Shown here piece by piece: positions 1 through 7,350 of a stretch of DNA of 15,123 nucleotides. The notes below the pieces were generated by a model that worked only from the letters and a program-made list of their open reading frames with translations, was not told where the DNA came from and ran no database searches. The stretch lies in the NCBI GenBank assembly GCA_003153655.1, contig PMAK01000219.1, positions 9,745 to 24,867 of the forward strand, read 5' to 3'. Within the stretch, counting starts at the first letter, position 1, and each line of letters starts with the position of its first letter. The translations under genes and the position numbers were made by a program. The stretch comes from Phycisphaerales bacterium (GTDB lineage: Bacteria > Planctomycetota > Phycisphaerae > Tepidisphaerales > Tepidisphaeraceae).

Positions 1-51
1 AGCATCGGTCTTCGGAACCGAGGGTTGCAGGTTCGACTCCTGCCGGGTGCA
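1..51 (+). tRNA. tRNA-Arg (anticodon TCG), 3' part only
   Basis: The window opens inside a tRNA. The anticodon stem TCGGT (5-9) pairs with ACCGA (17-21) around the 7-base loop CTTCGGA, placing anticodon TCG at 12-14, which reads the arginine codon CGA. A 5-base variable region GGGTT follows. The T arm is GCAGG/CCTGC around TTCGACT (27-43), then comes the 3' acceptor strand CGGGTGC (44-50) and discriminator A at 51. CCA is not encoded. The 5' acceptor strand and D arm lie before the window, so their pairing cannot be checked here. Confidence 0.9.
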
Positions 52-260
52 TTGATTGACAAGGACTTACGTCATTCGGGGTTTTCGCTTTCGTACTAAA
101 CTCACGTGATCTGAACATTTCGTTCTGCGTTTGGGGGGACTTCTCTCCACCATAGTCTTCGTTTATTGCATCAAAAATGAGATTTCTCTGGCGGCGGATA
201 ATCGTGTCCGCTTTGCCAACCACATCGCCCGAGCGGCGGGGCAAAAAACTCAAACCCCGG
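52..260. other. Intergenic spacer between tRNA-Arg and the large GH28 gene
   Basis: This 209 bp stretch holds no credible gene; the short + strand frames that cross it are shadows running into the antisense of the GH28 gene. It contains an 8-base palindrome TCACGTGA (102-109). I see no stem followed by a T-run that would end the leftward GH28 transcript, and no second copy of the tRNA 3' end. Confidence 0.5.
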
Positions 261-3200
261 TTATCGGTCGGCGAGAAACTTGGCGTCCTTATTGGTATTC
301 TGCGGAGCCGCCATCGATCCAGTGGTCGGGATCGTCACAACGCCGGCCGCGTAAGGCGCCACGGCGGAAGCCTTCGGTTTCCCGTTCGTTGTATAAGTGA
401 TAACCGCCTTGGAAACGCTGACCAGATTTGACTTCCGAGCTGTTGGCGCCGCGGCGATTGACTTGGTGGCGACTGTTGCGACCGTCAGAGGTACCGAGAC
501 GACGACCGGGGCGGCGGGCGTGGTTGCGGCTGAATTTAAGACAGTGGACGTCGGAGCCGTCGTATTCAGCAATGTGGAGTTGCTGGCCGGCAACACCACA
601 TCACCCCCTTGGGCCGTCTTGCCGAGGTTGCTAACCAAGGCGGTGAAGTCGGCGCCGGTAACCGTGCCGGTGTAGAAGAAGTCACCCTGATCCCATCCCG
701 ATACCGACTTGCCTAAGTGGCTCGCCAGAATGGTGAAATCGATGCCGGTAACTGAGCCATCGAGATCTGCATCGCCGAGGAGCGTGTATTTGATTTCGAT
801 CTGGTCGGCGGCGAGGTTGGCGGGGTTGCCAGGATCGGCCGAATCGGCATAGCCCAGGGCGTAACCGGGATTCGATGCGGCGGTGGAGCTGTCGATCCCC
901 GCTCCGTTCCATGCCCCGCCGTTGTAGCCGGATTGGAGGTAGCCGGCGATGACGCCGATGGGATCGTTTCCGCCAACGTAATTCAGGATCAGGGTGTTGT
1001 TGGCCAGGTCGACGGTTGCACCGCCGACGATGTTAAGCGTGCCGAGGGTGATGACCGTGCCGGTGCTGGCGAAATTCAATGTGCCGCTGTTGACGTTCAG
1101 CGACGAGCCTCCGCAATTGACGAAGGTGAACGGCAGCGCCAGGGAGCCGTTGAAGTTTAGGACGTCGTTTGATGCGGTATCGGTGACGGTGACGCCGGTG
1201 AATCCGGAGAGGGTGATCTGCACGCCGTTCTGGCTGGCAGTGATGTTTCCGCCGGTGGCAGTGACGGCCACCGGTCCGGCCGTGCCGAGGTTGATATCCA
1301 GCTTGGAACCCGCGGGCACGGCAAAGTTCTCGGCGATGACGTTGGCCATTCCCTCGGCGCTGCCAATGCTGGCGGTGACCGTGAACGCGCCCGGCGTGGA
1401 GCCGAGCGTGGCATCGCCGGTGCCATCGATCGAGTTGCCGCCGCCGGTGATGCCCCAAATAAAACTCGGGGAGCTGATGGAGTTGCCGAATTGATCGGTG
1501 GCCGTGGCCGAGAATTGCTGGGTGAGACCGACCGGAACCACCGGAGTGGAAGAGGGCGAGACGACAATATTGGTGGCGGTCTGCTGAACGGTGACGTTCA
1601 CGCTGGTGGTGGTGAACAAGCTGCTGGAATCGGTGATGGTCGCCGTGAAGTTGTAGCTGCCGGCTTGCGTGAAATTGGCGGTGATGTTTTGCGCCGCGTT
1701 GGTGCCGTTGGTGTTGCCGCTGTAGGTGACGGCGGCGGGACCGGTGGCTGACCAGGTATAGGTCAGGCCGGTGGTTCCGAGGGAATCCGCGCCGACGACG
1801 CTTAGATTGGTGGAGTTTCCGTTGACGGAAGTGGAACTGGCGGCGGCAGGCGTTGAGGTTGTCGGCCCTGAAAGATTAGAAAATGTCGCCGTGCTGGTGG
1901 AGGCGTTGTTGGATGATGAAACGGCCAGACCGACGAGTGCGGGAGAGGACATTGTGATCGTCTCGGCTGAGCCGATCTGATTCCATGTGACTCCGTCGGA
2001 GCTGTAGAAGGCGGAGAAGCTGCTGCCGCTGCGAACAACTTCCACGAAGGTTGGGGCGGTGATGCCTGTGACGGTGGTTGAGCCGGTTGTGCCGCCGTTG
2101 GCGGTTCGCCATTGGAACATCACGCCACCGGTTGGTGTGACAACGGCATCGGCGAAGGCGGCGGTGGCGGTATCGGACGAATCGCGGAACATGACGCCGG
2201 CGGTTGCTCCGGCGTTGGCAGTGGAAAGGGATGTTACTTTCGCGAAATATGTTGCATTGCCCGTGACGCTGGTGGACGCGAAATTGAATTGGTCGGACGC
2301 CCCGCCGATGCCTGCGCCACCGGCGATGATGGACCAGAGACTGGTGTCGGGATTGAAGAGCGTGGTGCCGGCAGTGGCGGGAGCGCCGAGATCCCGATCG
2401 GTGTATCCCTCGGCGACAATGGTGTCCCTGTAGGGCGTGGGCACGCTGGACGTTGCGATGAGGTCATTGCCGCTGGTGACGGTGATTTTCGAACCATCGC
2501 CGAAGGAGACATCATCGGCATTGTTCACTTCCATGCCGGTGTGGGCCGTGATTTTCACATTGTCGAAAACGACGTTGATAATCGGCTCTTCGGGCACGGC
2601 ATAAAGGATGCCGGCGTTGGAACTGCTGGCGGAATCCGTTGAGGTAATGTTGCTAAACGTGATGTTTTCCCAAATCGGCGTGGTGGAGGTTACGGCCTGG
2701 CCGGGATCGGTGGCCGGGTTACTCGGCTGAGTATCACTGCCATTCAGATAGTAGCTGGTGATGTAGAACGGATTTACCACGTTGTTCATCGTGATATCGG
2801 AATAGGTGACGTTCTCGACGAGGCCGCCCGATCCGCGCCCGGCCTTAAGACGAAGGCCGTTGCTCGTGCCGTTGAAGGTGATGTCCGTGACGGTCAACCC
2901 ATTAAGCCCGTCGTTGGTTTCGCCGCCGACGGAGATGCCGTGGCCTGTGCCGATGACGCAGTTCGTGATGGTGATATCGCTGCAGAAAATGCTCTCCGGT
3001 TTGATGGCGATGTCGTCGTCGCCATCGGAGATGTTGCAGTTTTCAATCAGGTAATGGCTTCCCTCCGGATCAATCCCATCCGTATTGGGCGACGTTGACG
3101 GAGCGAAGACGGTGATTCCGTTAACAGTGACGTTGCTTGCGCTGCTGAAGCCCAGGGTTATCATTGGCGAATTTTGCAGCGTAACGCCCTGGATGAGCAT

Positions 3201-3767
3201 TATATTTCCGCTCAGTTTCAGCAGGTAAGGCCTAGTATCGCTGCTTGCCCACCAGGTCGCGCCGTTGCCGTCAATGATTCCCGCGCCGGTGATCTCCATA
3301 TTGGTGGCACTGCTGGAGGAGGTGATGAAATTGGCCACCGAAGATGAGCCTTCATTGGGATAGCTTGCCATCGCAACAGCCTGCAAGGTCGCGCCGGCGT
3401 CGATTTGCAGATCGACATTGCTGGCCATGGTGAGCGGGCCGCTTTCCCAGTCCTGCGCCGCCGCGGGGATTTCGACGATGCCACCGGTGTAGGTTACGCC
3501 GCTGATGACAACCTTATTTTTGCTGGCGGCGGTAATCGCGGCTTGTATCGCGGTGGCATTGTTCGCTGAGGTATCGACGGCGCCGTAGAGGGGGTTCGTG
3601 ATATTAAAAATGGTGGTGGGAACGATGGTGGGCTGGACGACGCTGAGAAGGTATCGAGGCTCGCATTGCTCGATTGCGGCGATGAGAGCCGCCTGGCATT
3701 TTTTTCTTTGCCCTGCGGAGAGACCGGAACCACAAGACCGCTCACGACGCGATTTTCTCCACCACAT
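261..3767 (-). CDS. Secreted multimodular polygalacturonase (GH28) with dockerin-like domain
   Basis: Predicted to hydrolyse alpha-1,4-galacturonosyl links of homogalacturonan outside the cell. Read from ATG at 3767 (1168 aa; GAGAGG lies about 10 bases upstream). A TTG at 3806 in the same frame would add 13 residues. Residues 1-32 are basic, then CEPRYLLS (35-42) matches the planctomycete export signature. The GH28 right-handed beta-helix (about 55-415) keeps all catalytic motifs: NTD (228-230), GDD (249-251), GHG (275-277) and RLK (306-308). Next come a DUF1349/concanavalin-like sandwich (about 455-632), one PKD-like and one Big-like beta domain (about 645-815), and a Gly/Thr-rich beta region. 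A dockerin-like pair of EF loops follows (about 998-1052); the second loop is degenerate. A 115-residue Ala/Thr/Val tail ends the protein. It is divergent from the symporter gene. The GH28 call is firm; endo or exo action is not readable from sequence. Confidence 0.93.
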   Translation of the reverse strand: MWWRKSRRERSCGSGLSAGQRKKCQAALIAAIEQCEPRYLLSVVQPTIVPTTIFNITNPLYGAVDTSANNATAIQAAITAASKNKVVISGVTYTGGIVEIPAAAQDWESGPLTMASNVDLQIDAGATLQAVAMASYPNEGSSSVANFITSSSSATNMEITGAGIIDGNGATWWASSDTRPYLLKLSGNIMLIQGVTLQNSPMITLGFSSASNVTVNGITVFAPSTSPNTDGIDPEGSHYLIENCNISDGDDDIAIKPESIFCSDITITNCVIGTGHGISVGGETNDGLNGLTVTDITFNGTSNGLRLKAGRGSGGLVENVTYSDITMNNVVNPFYITSYYLNGSDTQPSNPATDPGQAVTSTTPIWENITFSNITSTDSASSSNAGILYAVPEEPIINVVFDNVKITAHTGMEVNNADDVSFGDGSKITVTSGNDLIATSSVPTPYRDTIVAEGYTDRDLGAPATAGTTLFNPDTSLWSIIAGGAGIGGASDQFNFASTSVTGNATYFAKVTSLSTANAGATAGVMFRDSSDTATAAFADAVVTPTGGVMFQWRTANGGTTGSTTVTGITAPTFVEVVRSGSSFSAFYSSDGVTWNQIGSAETITMSSPALVGLAVSSSNNASTSTATFSNLSGPTTSTPAAASSTSVNGNSTNLSVVGADSLGTTGLTYTWSATGPAAVTYSGNTNGTNAAQNITANFTQAGSYNFTATITDSSSLFTTTSVNVTVQQTATNIVVSPSSTPVVPVGLTQQFSATATDQFGNSISSPSFIWGITGGGNSIDGTGDATLGSTPGAFTVTASIGSAEGMANVIAENFAVPAGSKLDINLGTAGPVAVTATGGNITASQNGVQITLSGFTGVTVTDTASNDVLNFNGSLALPFTFVNCGGSSLNVNSGTLNFASTGTVITLGTLNIVGGATVDLANNTLILNYVGGNDPIGVIAGYLQSGYNGGAWNGAGIDSSTAASNPGYALGYADSADPGNPANLAADQIEIKYTLLGDADLDGSVTGIDFTILASHLGKSVSGWDQGDFFYTGTVTGADFTALVSNLGKTAQGGDVVLPASNSTLLNTTAPTSTVLNSAATTPAAPVVVSVPLTVATVATKSIAAAPTARKSNLVSVSKAVITYTTNGKPKASAVAPYAAGVVTIPTTGSMAAPQNTNKDAKFLADR

Positions 3768-3867
3768 AGCCAGGTTCCCTCTCAGAGGTTTAAGCCCCCG
3801 GTACAAATCCGGCCGAGCCTGGAAGCCGCCAATACTCCGCCTGTCACCTTCTCAAACGCGATTGTAA

Positions 3868-3910
3868 CCCCGTAAATTCCGACACGGGCTGACAATACCT
3901 CGTAAATCCT
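3868..3910. promoter_or_regulatory. Direct repeat CGTAAAT x2, candidate activator site in divergent control region
   Basis: Two near-copies, ACCCCGTAAATTCC and ACCTCGTAAATCCT, share the exact core CGTAAAT at 3871-3877 and 3901-3907. They are 30 bp apart, about three helical turns, on the same strand. They lie in the 235 bp gap between the divergent GH28 and symporter genes. AraC-family regulators commonly bind same-strand repeats, and one is encoded in this window, so this may be its operator. The link is inference. A weak promoter-like pair for the symporter overlaps: CTGACA (3889-3894) and CATAAT (3914-3919), with a long 19-base spacer. Confidence 0.35.
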
Positions 3911-4002
3911 TTGCATAATTTGAAAGGGATCGCGTTGATTGCCTGCACAGGCGATAATCGCGGCATTAGCGGCCCTCAATTTAAGAACCTGGCGATTCCG
4001 TA

Positions 4003-5988
4003 ATGCAAGCGATCGATTGGATTCTGACTGTTTTTCCGATCCTGCTGGTTATCGCTTGCGCGATCTACACCCGGCGATATGTCAAAAGCGTCGCCGACTT
4101 CATGGCTGGGGGACGGGCTGCGGGGCGATACATCATTTGCAACGCCAAGGGTCAGGCCTCGACGGGGGTGGCGAACACGCTCTCGAAGTTTCAGCCGCTT
4201 TTGACGGCGGGGTTTTGCCTCTCGTGGTGGGATTCGCTTTCTCTGCCAGTCTTGATGCTCGTGGCGATTTTTGGGTTCGTTGTTTACCGCTATCGGCAGA
4301 CGCGGGCGATGACGCTGGGGCAGTTTTTTGAGATGCGATATTCCCGCCGGTTCCGGCTGTTCGCCGGCGTACTTGGTTTTCTATCGGGCATTTTGAATTA
4401 TGGGATTTTCCCGGCGGTTTCTTCGACGTTCTTTGTTTACTTCCTTGGCTTGCCGCAACACGTTCATATTCTCGGCTGGTCGGTGGGGACGAGCGTGCTG
4501 ATCATGGCCGGCTACTTGAGCTGCGCCTTGATCATGATGCTGGTAGGCGGGCAGATCACGCTGATGGTGACGGACTGCCTGGAGGGGATTCTTTCGCATC
4601 TCGTCTGGGTGGTTGTCATTGCGGCGATTTTTTGCGTGATCAGTTGGCCGCAGATGCGCACGGTGATCACCAGCAATCCGCCGGGTGAATCGCTGGTGAA
4701 CCCATTCGATCAGAACAAAACCAAGGACTACAACGTCTGGTACGCGATGATGATTTTGCTGACAACGATTTACGGCACCAACGCGGTGCAGAAGGACAAT
4801 TCGTTTAACTCAGCCGCGAGAAATCCTCATGAATCGCGGATGGGCGTGGTGCTGGGCAACTGGCGGACGATGGCTCGGAACGTGATGCTGGTGGTGCTTG
4901 CGCTGGGGGCGATGACGTTCATGAAAATGCCTGATTTTCCGGGGCGGGCGGAGTTGCACGCGATAGCCGATCCGGAAATACGCTCGCAAATGCAGGTGCC
5001 GATTGCGCTACGATATATGCTGCCGGTTGGCGTGAAGGGATTGTTTTGTCTGATCATGGTGCTCACGCTTTTGTCCGGCGACTCCAGCCATATTCTTACC
5101 TGGGGCGGCATCTTCATTCAGGACATCGTGCTGCCGCTGCGGAAAACGCCGATGTCTCCGCGGCAACATGTGATGATGCTGCGACTGGCGGTGATTGGGG
5201 TGGCGGTCTTCGCGTTTTTATTCAGCATCTTTTTTCATCAGAAGATGGATATCCCGATGTGGTGGCTCGTCACCGAGGGGATATTCCTCTGTGGCGGCGG
5301 AGCAGCGATCATCGGCGGACTCTATTGGAAAAAGGGAACCACCACGGCCGCATGGGCGGCGCTGATTACCGGCTCGGGCATTACGCTTGGCGGGATTCTG
5401 ATCGACCACGTGTTTCCATCCCTGATTCGGTATTTCGACTTCAATGGCAATGAGACGCGATTCATCGCGGCGGGCGCGGCGGCGGCGGTTTACATCGTGG
5501 TGTCGCTGATGACCTGCCGGGAGGATTTTGACATGGACCGCATGCTGCGGCGCGGACGGTATGCACTGGCCGACGATGCGGCCGCGCCTACTGTCGTCAT
5601 TGCCCAGCGGCGGAAGAAGTTGGAGTGGTCGCGCCTGCTCGGCATTGATGCTGATTTCACCTTCTCCGACAAGATCGTCTCTGGCGGAATCTTTTTCTGG
5701 TCGTTGTTCTGGCTGGGGGTGGTTGCTGTCGGGACGGTATGGAATCTGATCCGCCCGTGGCCGAACCATGTCTGGGCAACTTACTGGCTTATCGTGGGAA
5801 TAATCCTGCCGATTATCGTGGCATCGGGCACGCTGATCTGGTTCGGGATTGGGGGAATTGTGGATTTGCGCCGCTTTTTCGCCCGCTTGAAGACGATGCA
5901 GCGAGATGCCCGGGACGATGGAAGCGTCGGAGAGTATGACCGCCAAAAAGAGCCTATCCCGCCGTCAAAAAGTGCAATTCTTTCATAA
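4003..5988 (+). CDS. Sodium:solute symporter (SSS family), probable galacturonate/oligogalacturonide importer
   Basis: Integral membrane Na+-coupled transporter of 661 aa. Hydrophobic segments fit 13-15 membrane helices, starting at residues 6-22 and ending near 618, with a charged cytosolic tail (about 620-661). The early segment with GGRAAGRY (36-43) matches the SSS signature near helix 1. The stretch SGDSSHILTWGGIFIQD (358-374) corresponds to the conserved sodium-site helix with its trailing Asp. A long hydrophilic loop (about 505-560) precedes the last two helices. Start ATG 4003 gives the expected short N-terminal lead; no clear Shine-Dalgarno precedes it. It is transcribed away from the GH28 gene at 261-3767, across a shared control region. 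The family is firm. The substrate (galacturonate or a short oligomer) is inferred only from the pectinase neighbours; other sugars or acids are possible. Confidence 0.9.
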   Translation: MQAIDWILTVFPILLVIACAIYTRRYVKSVADFMAGGRAAGRYIICNAKGQASTGVANTLSKFQPLLTAGFCLSWWDSLSLPVLMLVAIFGFVVYRYRQTRAMTLGQFFEMRYSRRFRLFAGVLGFLSGILNYGIFPAVSSTFFVYFLGLPQHVHILGWSVGTSVLIMAGYLSCALIMMLVGGQITLMVTDCLEGILSHLVWVVVIAAIFCVISWPQMRTVITSNPPGESLVNPFDQNKTKDYNVWYAMMILLTTIYGTNAVQKDNSFNSAARNPHESRMGVVLGNWRTMARNVMLVVLALGAMTFMKMPDFPGRAELHAIADPEIRSQMQVPIALRYMLPVGVKGLFCLIMVLTLLSGDSSHILTWGGIFIQDIVLPLRKTPMSPRQHVMMLRLAVIGVAVFAFLFSIFFHQKMDIPMWWLVTEGIFLCGGGAAIIGGLYWKKGTTTAAWAALITGSGITLGGILIDHVFPSLIRYFDFNGNETRFIAAGAAAAVYIVVSLMTCREDFDMDRMLRRGRYALADDAAAPTVVIAQRRKKLEWSRLLGIDADFTFSDKIVSGGIFFWSLFWLGVVAVGTVWNLIRPWPNHVWATYWLIVGIILPIIVASGTLIWFGIGGIVDLRRFFARLKTMQRDARDDGSVGEYDRQKEPIPPSKSAILS

Positions 5989-6093
5989 AAAGTTGTCACG
6001 AAACTCAATAGCATCCCCGCCCTGCCCGAGTTAATAATATGAATGAAGTAGTCGATGCGGCCGGATGAGGTGTGTACGCCCCCGCGGCTGAAG

Positions 6094-6116
6094 GCGATGT
6101 ATGACGTTCATATCGC
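6094..6116. repeat. Inverted repeat / imperfect hairpin upstream of pilin-like gene
   Basis: The arms GCGATGTATGA (6094-6104) and TCATATCGC (6108-6116) pair around CGT, with a 2-base bulge. The inner part, TATGA-CGT-TCATA (6100-6112), is a perfect inverted repeat. It sits 57 bp before the pilin-like gene in the 185 bp gap after the symporter. No T-run follows, so it is not a factor-independent terminator. It may be an operator or a 5' leader hairpin. Confidence 0.35.
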
Positions 6117-6173
6117 TCGCCTGAAGTTTTCAAACGCATCCGCCCCGGCCAAGCTCGATTTCACGGAGGCAGT

Positions 6174-7265
6174 ATGAAGAGGATTAGAGGCTTTACACTT
6201 GTTGAACTGCTCGTGGTGATCGGCATCATCGCGCTCCTGGTGGGGATTCTGCTGCCTGCGCTCTCCAAGGCTCGAGATCAAGCCAATACAGTGGCCTGCG
6301 CATCGAACATGCGACAGTTCTACCAGATATGGAATTTATACGCCGACGACTATCAACAGTATGCCGTGCCGTGTACATACCAGGAAGAACCGGGAGCGCC
6401 TCCTTCAGCCACGAAGAGCGCAGAAATCGACTGGTGGCAATATCAATTGATCGGGCAGGAACTGGGACGAGTGGGCCAAGGGGGATCATCGGGTGGGTCA
6501 TCGGCAAGTGGGCTTACCGGCTACAATACGGGCAATTGGGTCATTATGTCGACCATTCTCAGGTGTCCGTCGGTTGATTCACAAAATGACCCTTCGGAAA
6601 CCATGTATGCCGGAAACGGAAACTGGGGCGGGGACTACTTCGGGGATTATCTCTATAATTCTTTCATGGGAACGATTAAGGGCACGACGGCCAGTGGTTT
6701 TGCCAGTCAATATGTTGTCATGAGCTTCCCCAAAACCTCGCAGGTGCCGGGAAATGTGCTGCTGCTAATTGAAAGCTACAAGCCGAACTTTGACCCCAGT
6801 GTTACGGGCAAGCATAGCAACAGCAGCGGGTCGGAAGTCGGCCAGCCGATTGGATATAAGCCTTACTTCCAAAAATGGTCCGATTTAGTCAATCTCCAGG
6901 CTGTCGGCGGCGAGGCCAATGCCCATGATCGCGTCGGGACGCCACATGGTGGCGGAAAGCTCTGCAATGCTCTTTCCGCTGACGGGCATGTATCGGAAAT
7001 AAACCCCTACAAGGATTCCCTAATATCAGACGGTTCGGTGACGAACAACACCTATACTGGCGCACCTTCTCCCAATCAGTATAGCATGGGTAAAAACGCA
7101 GCATTTATGGACTACCTCATCGGCCCTCCAAATACATCCCAACTTGGGTATTACCCGAATGCAACGAGCAATACGGTCTCGGGCAAGCCATGGCCATCGC
7201 CAAATCCACTTCCAACGAGCCTATATCAGCAGGGCTGGAATAAGGGAATGCCTGGTCTCAATTAG
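6174..7265 (+). CDS. Prepilin-like protein with N-terminal cleavage/methylation motif
   Basis: A 363 aa type II/IV pilin-like protein. The N-terminus [15 protein letters not shown] is a textbook prepilin leader: basic leader, Gly6 before the predicted cut, Phe7 as the methylated residue, Glu11 as the +5 glutamate, then a hydrophobic helix to about residue 30. It should be processed by a prepilin peptidase and anchored in the inner membrane or a pseudopilus. The rest is a large Gly/Ser/Asn-rich head. Near the C-terminus, [19 protein letters not shown] (255-273) resembles the histidine-to-DG motif seen in the expanded planctomycete pilin-like families. Start ATG 6174 has a strong Shine-Dalgarno GGAGG at 6165-6169. 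It appears to be its own transcription unit, with a terminator directly after it. Its role is unknown; surface contact with pectin or particle binding is speculation from the neighbours. Confidence 0.9.
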   Translation: MKRIRGFTLVELLVVIGIIALLVGILLPALSKARDQANTVACASNMRQFYQIWNLYADDYQQYAVPCTYQEEPGAPPSATKSAEIDWWQYQLIGQELGRVGQGGSSGGSSASGLTGYNTGNWVIMSTILRCPSVDSQNDPSETMYAGNGNWGGDYFGDYLYNSFMGTIKGTTASGFASQYVVMSFPKTSQVPGNVLLLIESYKPNFDPSVTGKHSNSSGSEVGQPIGYKPYFQKWSDLVNLQAVGGEANAHDRVGTPHGGGKLCNALSADGHVSEINPYKDSLISDGSVTNNTYTGAPSPNQYSMGKNAAFMDYLIGPPNTSQLGYYPNATSNTVSGKPWPSPNPLPTSLYQQGWNKGMPGLN

Positions 7266-7292
7266 CGATCAATTTGGAATTCGATTGAAAAG

Positions 7293-7320
7293 AAGCGGAG
7301 CGATTTGCTCCGCTTTTTTT
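7293..7320. terminator. Rho-independent terminator, probably two-way
   Basis: A perfect 9-bp stem, AAGCGGAGC (7293-7301) and GCTCCGCTT (7307-7315), closes a 5-base loop. T residues continue to 7320, ending the pilin-like transcript 28 bases after its stop. Read on the minus strand, the same stem is followed by CTTTTC, so it can also stop the GH28 transcript arriving from 7351. It fills the 85 bp gap between two converging genes. Confidence 0.92.
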
Positions 7321-7350
7321 ATTTGGCTTGGGTAATCAGCGAAGTCAATA

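Noticed and set aside
27..51. tRNA 3' end as an attachment site
   Set aside because: No second copy of this segment and no integrase gene are visible in the window.
3768..3806. TTG start at 3806 for the large GH28
   Set aside because: ATG 3767 is a stronger start with a GAGAGG upstream; the extra 13 residues add no leader or motif.
5218..5946. 242 aa open frame on the minus strand
   Set aside because: Antisense to the symporter and without any membrane segment or family motif.
6039..6068. Nine-codon open frame (MNEVVDAAG) as a leader peptide
   Set aside because: No ribosome site, no run of regulatory codons and no attenuator hairpin pair; a frame this short is expected by chance.
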